A stretch of DNA of 11,618 nt from NCBI GenBank assembly GCA_046727435.1, contig JBKPCR010000142.1, positions 1 through 11,618 on the forward strand. The letters run 5' to 3'. This DNA is from CAVPRW01 sp046727435 [NCBI: bacterium]. GTDB lineage: Bacteria > Tectomicrobia > Entotheonellia > J063. A program made the translations under genes and the position numbers. This document shows positions 11,154 through 11,618 of this stretch, in pieces. Positions within the stretch are counted from its first letter, which is position 1; each line of letters opens with the position of its first letter. Under the pieces are notes generated by a model. That model saw nothing but the letters and a program-made list of their open reading frames with translations. It made no database searches and was not told the DNA's origin.

Positions 11154-11618
11154 AGACGTACACGCCCCGGTTGATAATGAACTCCTGGGGCCAGCTGACC
11201 TTGGCCGCCTCGACGGCGTCCTGGAACAGATACCAGTTGTTGATGACCCGTTCCATGCTGCTCGAGGTGCCACCGGTGATGACCTTAATCCCACGCGCGA
11301 GGGACCAAGCCATCGTCGGCACGCTGGACGTCGCCCGCCAGAACTGGGGATGGGGCTTGGTAATGGGACGCGGCAGGGTCGTGGTCTCGGGCAGGTTCCA
11401 GTAGCGGCCCTGGTGGCGCACGTTCTCCGTACTCAGCAGTTTGGTGATGAGCTCGAGCGATTCCTCGAACATGGCCCGATTCTCCGCCAGATTCACCCCA
11501 AAGCGCTGGAATTCGTATTGCTGATAGCCGGTGCCGAAGCCGACCTCCATGCGCCCCCTGGTGACGAGGTCCAGCATGGCGATCTCTTCGGCTAACTGAA
11601 TGGGATTGCGCAAGGGCA
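10720..11618 (-). CDS. LLM-class (luciferase-like) flavin-dependent oxidoreductase, 5' end beyond window
   Basis: About 299 codons are present. The frame is open to the edge, where PLRNPIQLAEEIAMLD is the usual barrel segment near residue 60-80 of the family, so about 60-80 N-terminal residues are missing. Recognisable segments are RGRMEVGFGTGYQQYEF, FEESLELI, GRYWNLPE and GGTSSSMERV. The C-terminal cap FFGTPEIVAEKI...YLNCTFNLGQIP follows, ending MPLTFA with TGA at 10720-10722. LLM proteins are FMN/F420-dependent TIM barrels acting in oxidation or desulfonation of small organics; the cofactor is most likely FMN supplied by a reductase (family knowledge), and the substrate is unknown. Cytoplasmic. 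The amidohydrolase remnant follows directly. The C-terminal half is duplicated at 9091-9525. Confidence 0.9.
   Translation of the reverse strand, partial: PLRNPIQLAEEIAMLDLVTRGRMEVGFGTGYQQYEFQRFGVNLAENRAMFEESLELITKLLSTENVRHQGRYWNLPETTTLPRPITKPHPQFWRATSSVPTMAWSLARGIKVITGGTSSSMERVINNWYLFQDAVEAAKVSWPQEFIINRGVYVSDTEADAKAMMPHAIWHTRTARGLSSNSLPVNAGRAMTELTAQVAQEDNPEFLYKDWFFGTPEIVAEKIYRMTQYVGVTYLNCTFNLGQIPHDKIMRSMELFATKVMPHFRGYVPDQAKYPRQADAPDPKGYFAWEEGMPLTFA

Noticed and set aside
10828-11595. 255-codon plus-strand open frame opposite the LLM gene (and a similar one at 9250-9882)
   Set aside because: Both are antisense shadows of the same GC-rich LLM sequence; the minus-strand frame has clear LLM motifs.
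1-11618. Insertion sequence, integrase or CRISPR array explaining the duplications
   Set aside because: No DDE or recombinase motif, no terminal inverted repeats paired around either segment and no regularly spaced repeats were found.

Overview
The window looks like accessory chromosomal DNA from an uncultivated, moderately GC-rich environmental bacterium. The family mix points that way: flavin-containing monooxygenase (FMO), luciferase-like flavin oxidoreductase (LLM), amidohydrolase remnant, DinB-like protein, and two type II toxin-antitoxin (TA) modules. The sequence alone does not fix the phylum. The FMO and LLM parts are visibly GC-rich, while the histidine kinase/response regulator block and the TumE/TumA-like cassette are clearly more AT-rich, which suggests different origins. 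No transposase, integrase, tRNA, rRNA or CRISPR array was found.

Layout. All genes but one are on the minus strand. (1) 1-2271: a truncated DinB-like gene, a complete FMO gene and its long leader. The leader has a good sigma70-type promoter, a 5' stem-loop, a possible short leader ORF and a strong palindrome. (2) 2437-3062: an overlapping TumA-like/TumE-like TA pair with its own extended -10 promoter. (3) 3159-3708: a second, truncated copy of the FMO start plus the same leader, so the TA pair is bracketed by direct repeats of about 550 bp. (4) 4045-7408: a two-component system. It consists of a large soluble histidine kinase whose first ~560 residues look like HEAT/ARM-type helical repeats, and a NarL/FixJ-like response regulator. 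(5) 7409-7989: a palindrome-rich intergenic region, then a divergent (+) gene for a small PD-(D/E)XK nuclease with four Cas4-like cysteines (7990-8664). (6) 9091-11618: a C-terminal LLM fragment, a VapBC module (PIN toxin and AF2212-like antitoxin), a decayed amidohydrolase C-terminus with two in-frame TAG codons, and a nearly complete LLM gene that runs off the window.

How the parts relate. FMO, LLM and amidohydrolase are typical of oxidative catabolism of small organic molecules. Each TA module sits beside a truncated paralog of a neighbouring catabolic gene (FMO for TumEA, LLM for VapBC), so the window records two separate duplication-plus-TA events. The HEAT-repeat kinase, its regulator and the divergent nuclease across a palindromic intergenic region are the best candidates for a little-described system: a cytoplasmic signal-sensing two-component pair that may control a nuclease. 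That functional link is inferred from position only.
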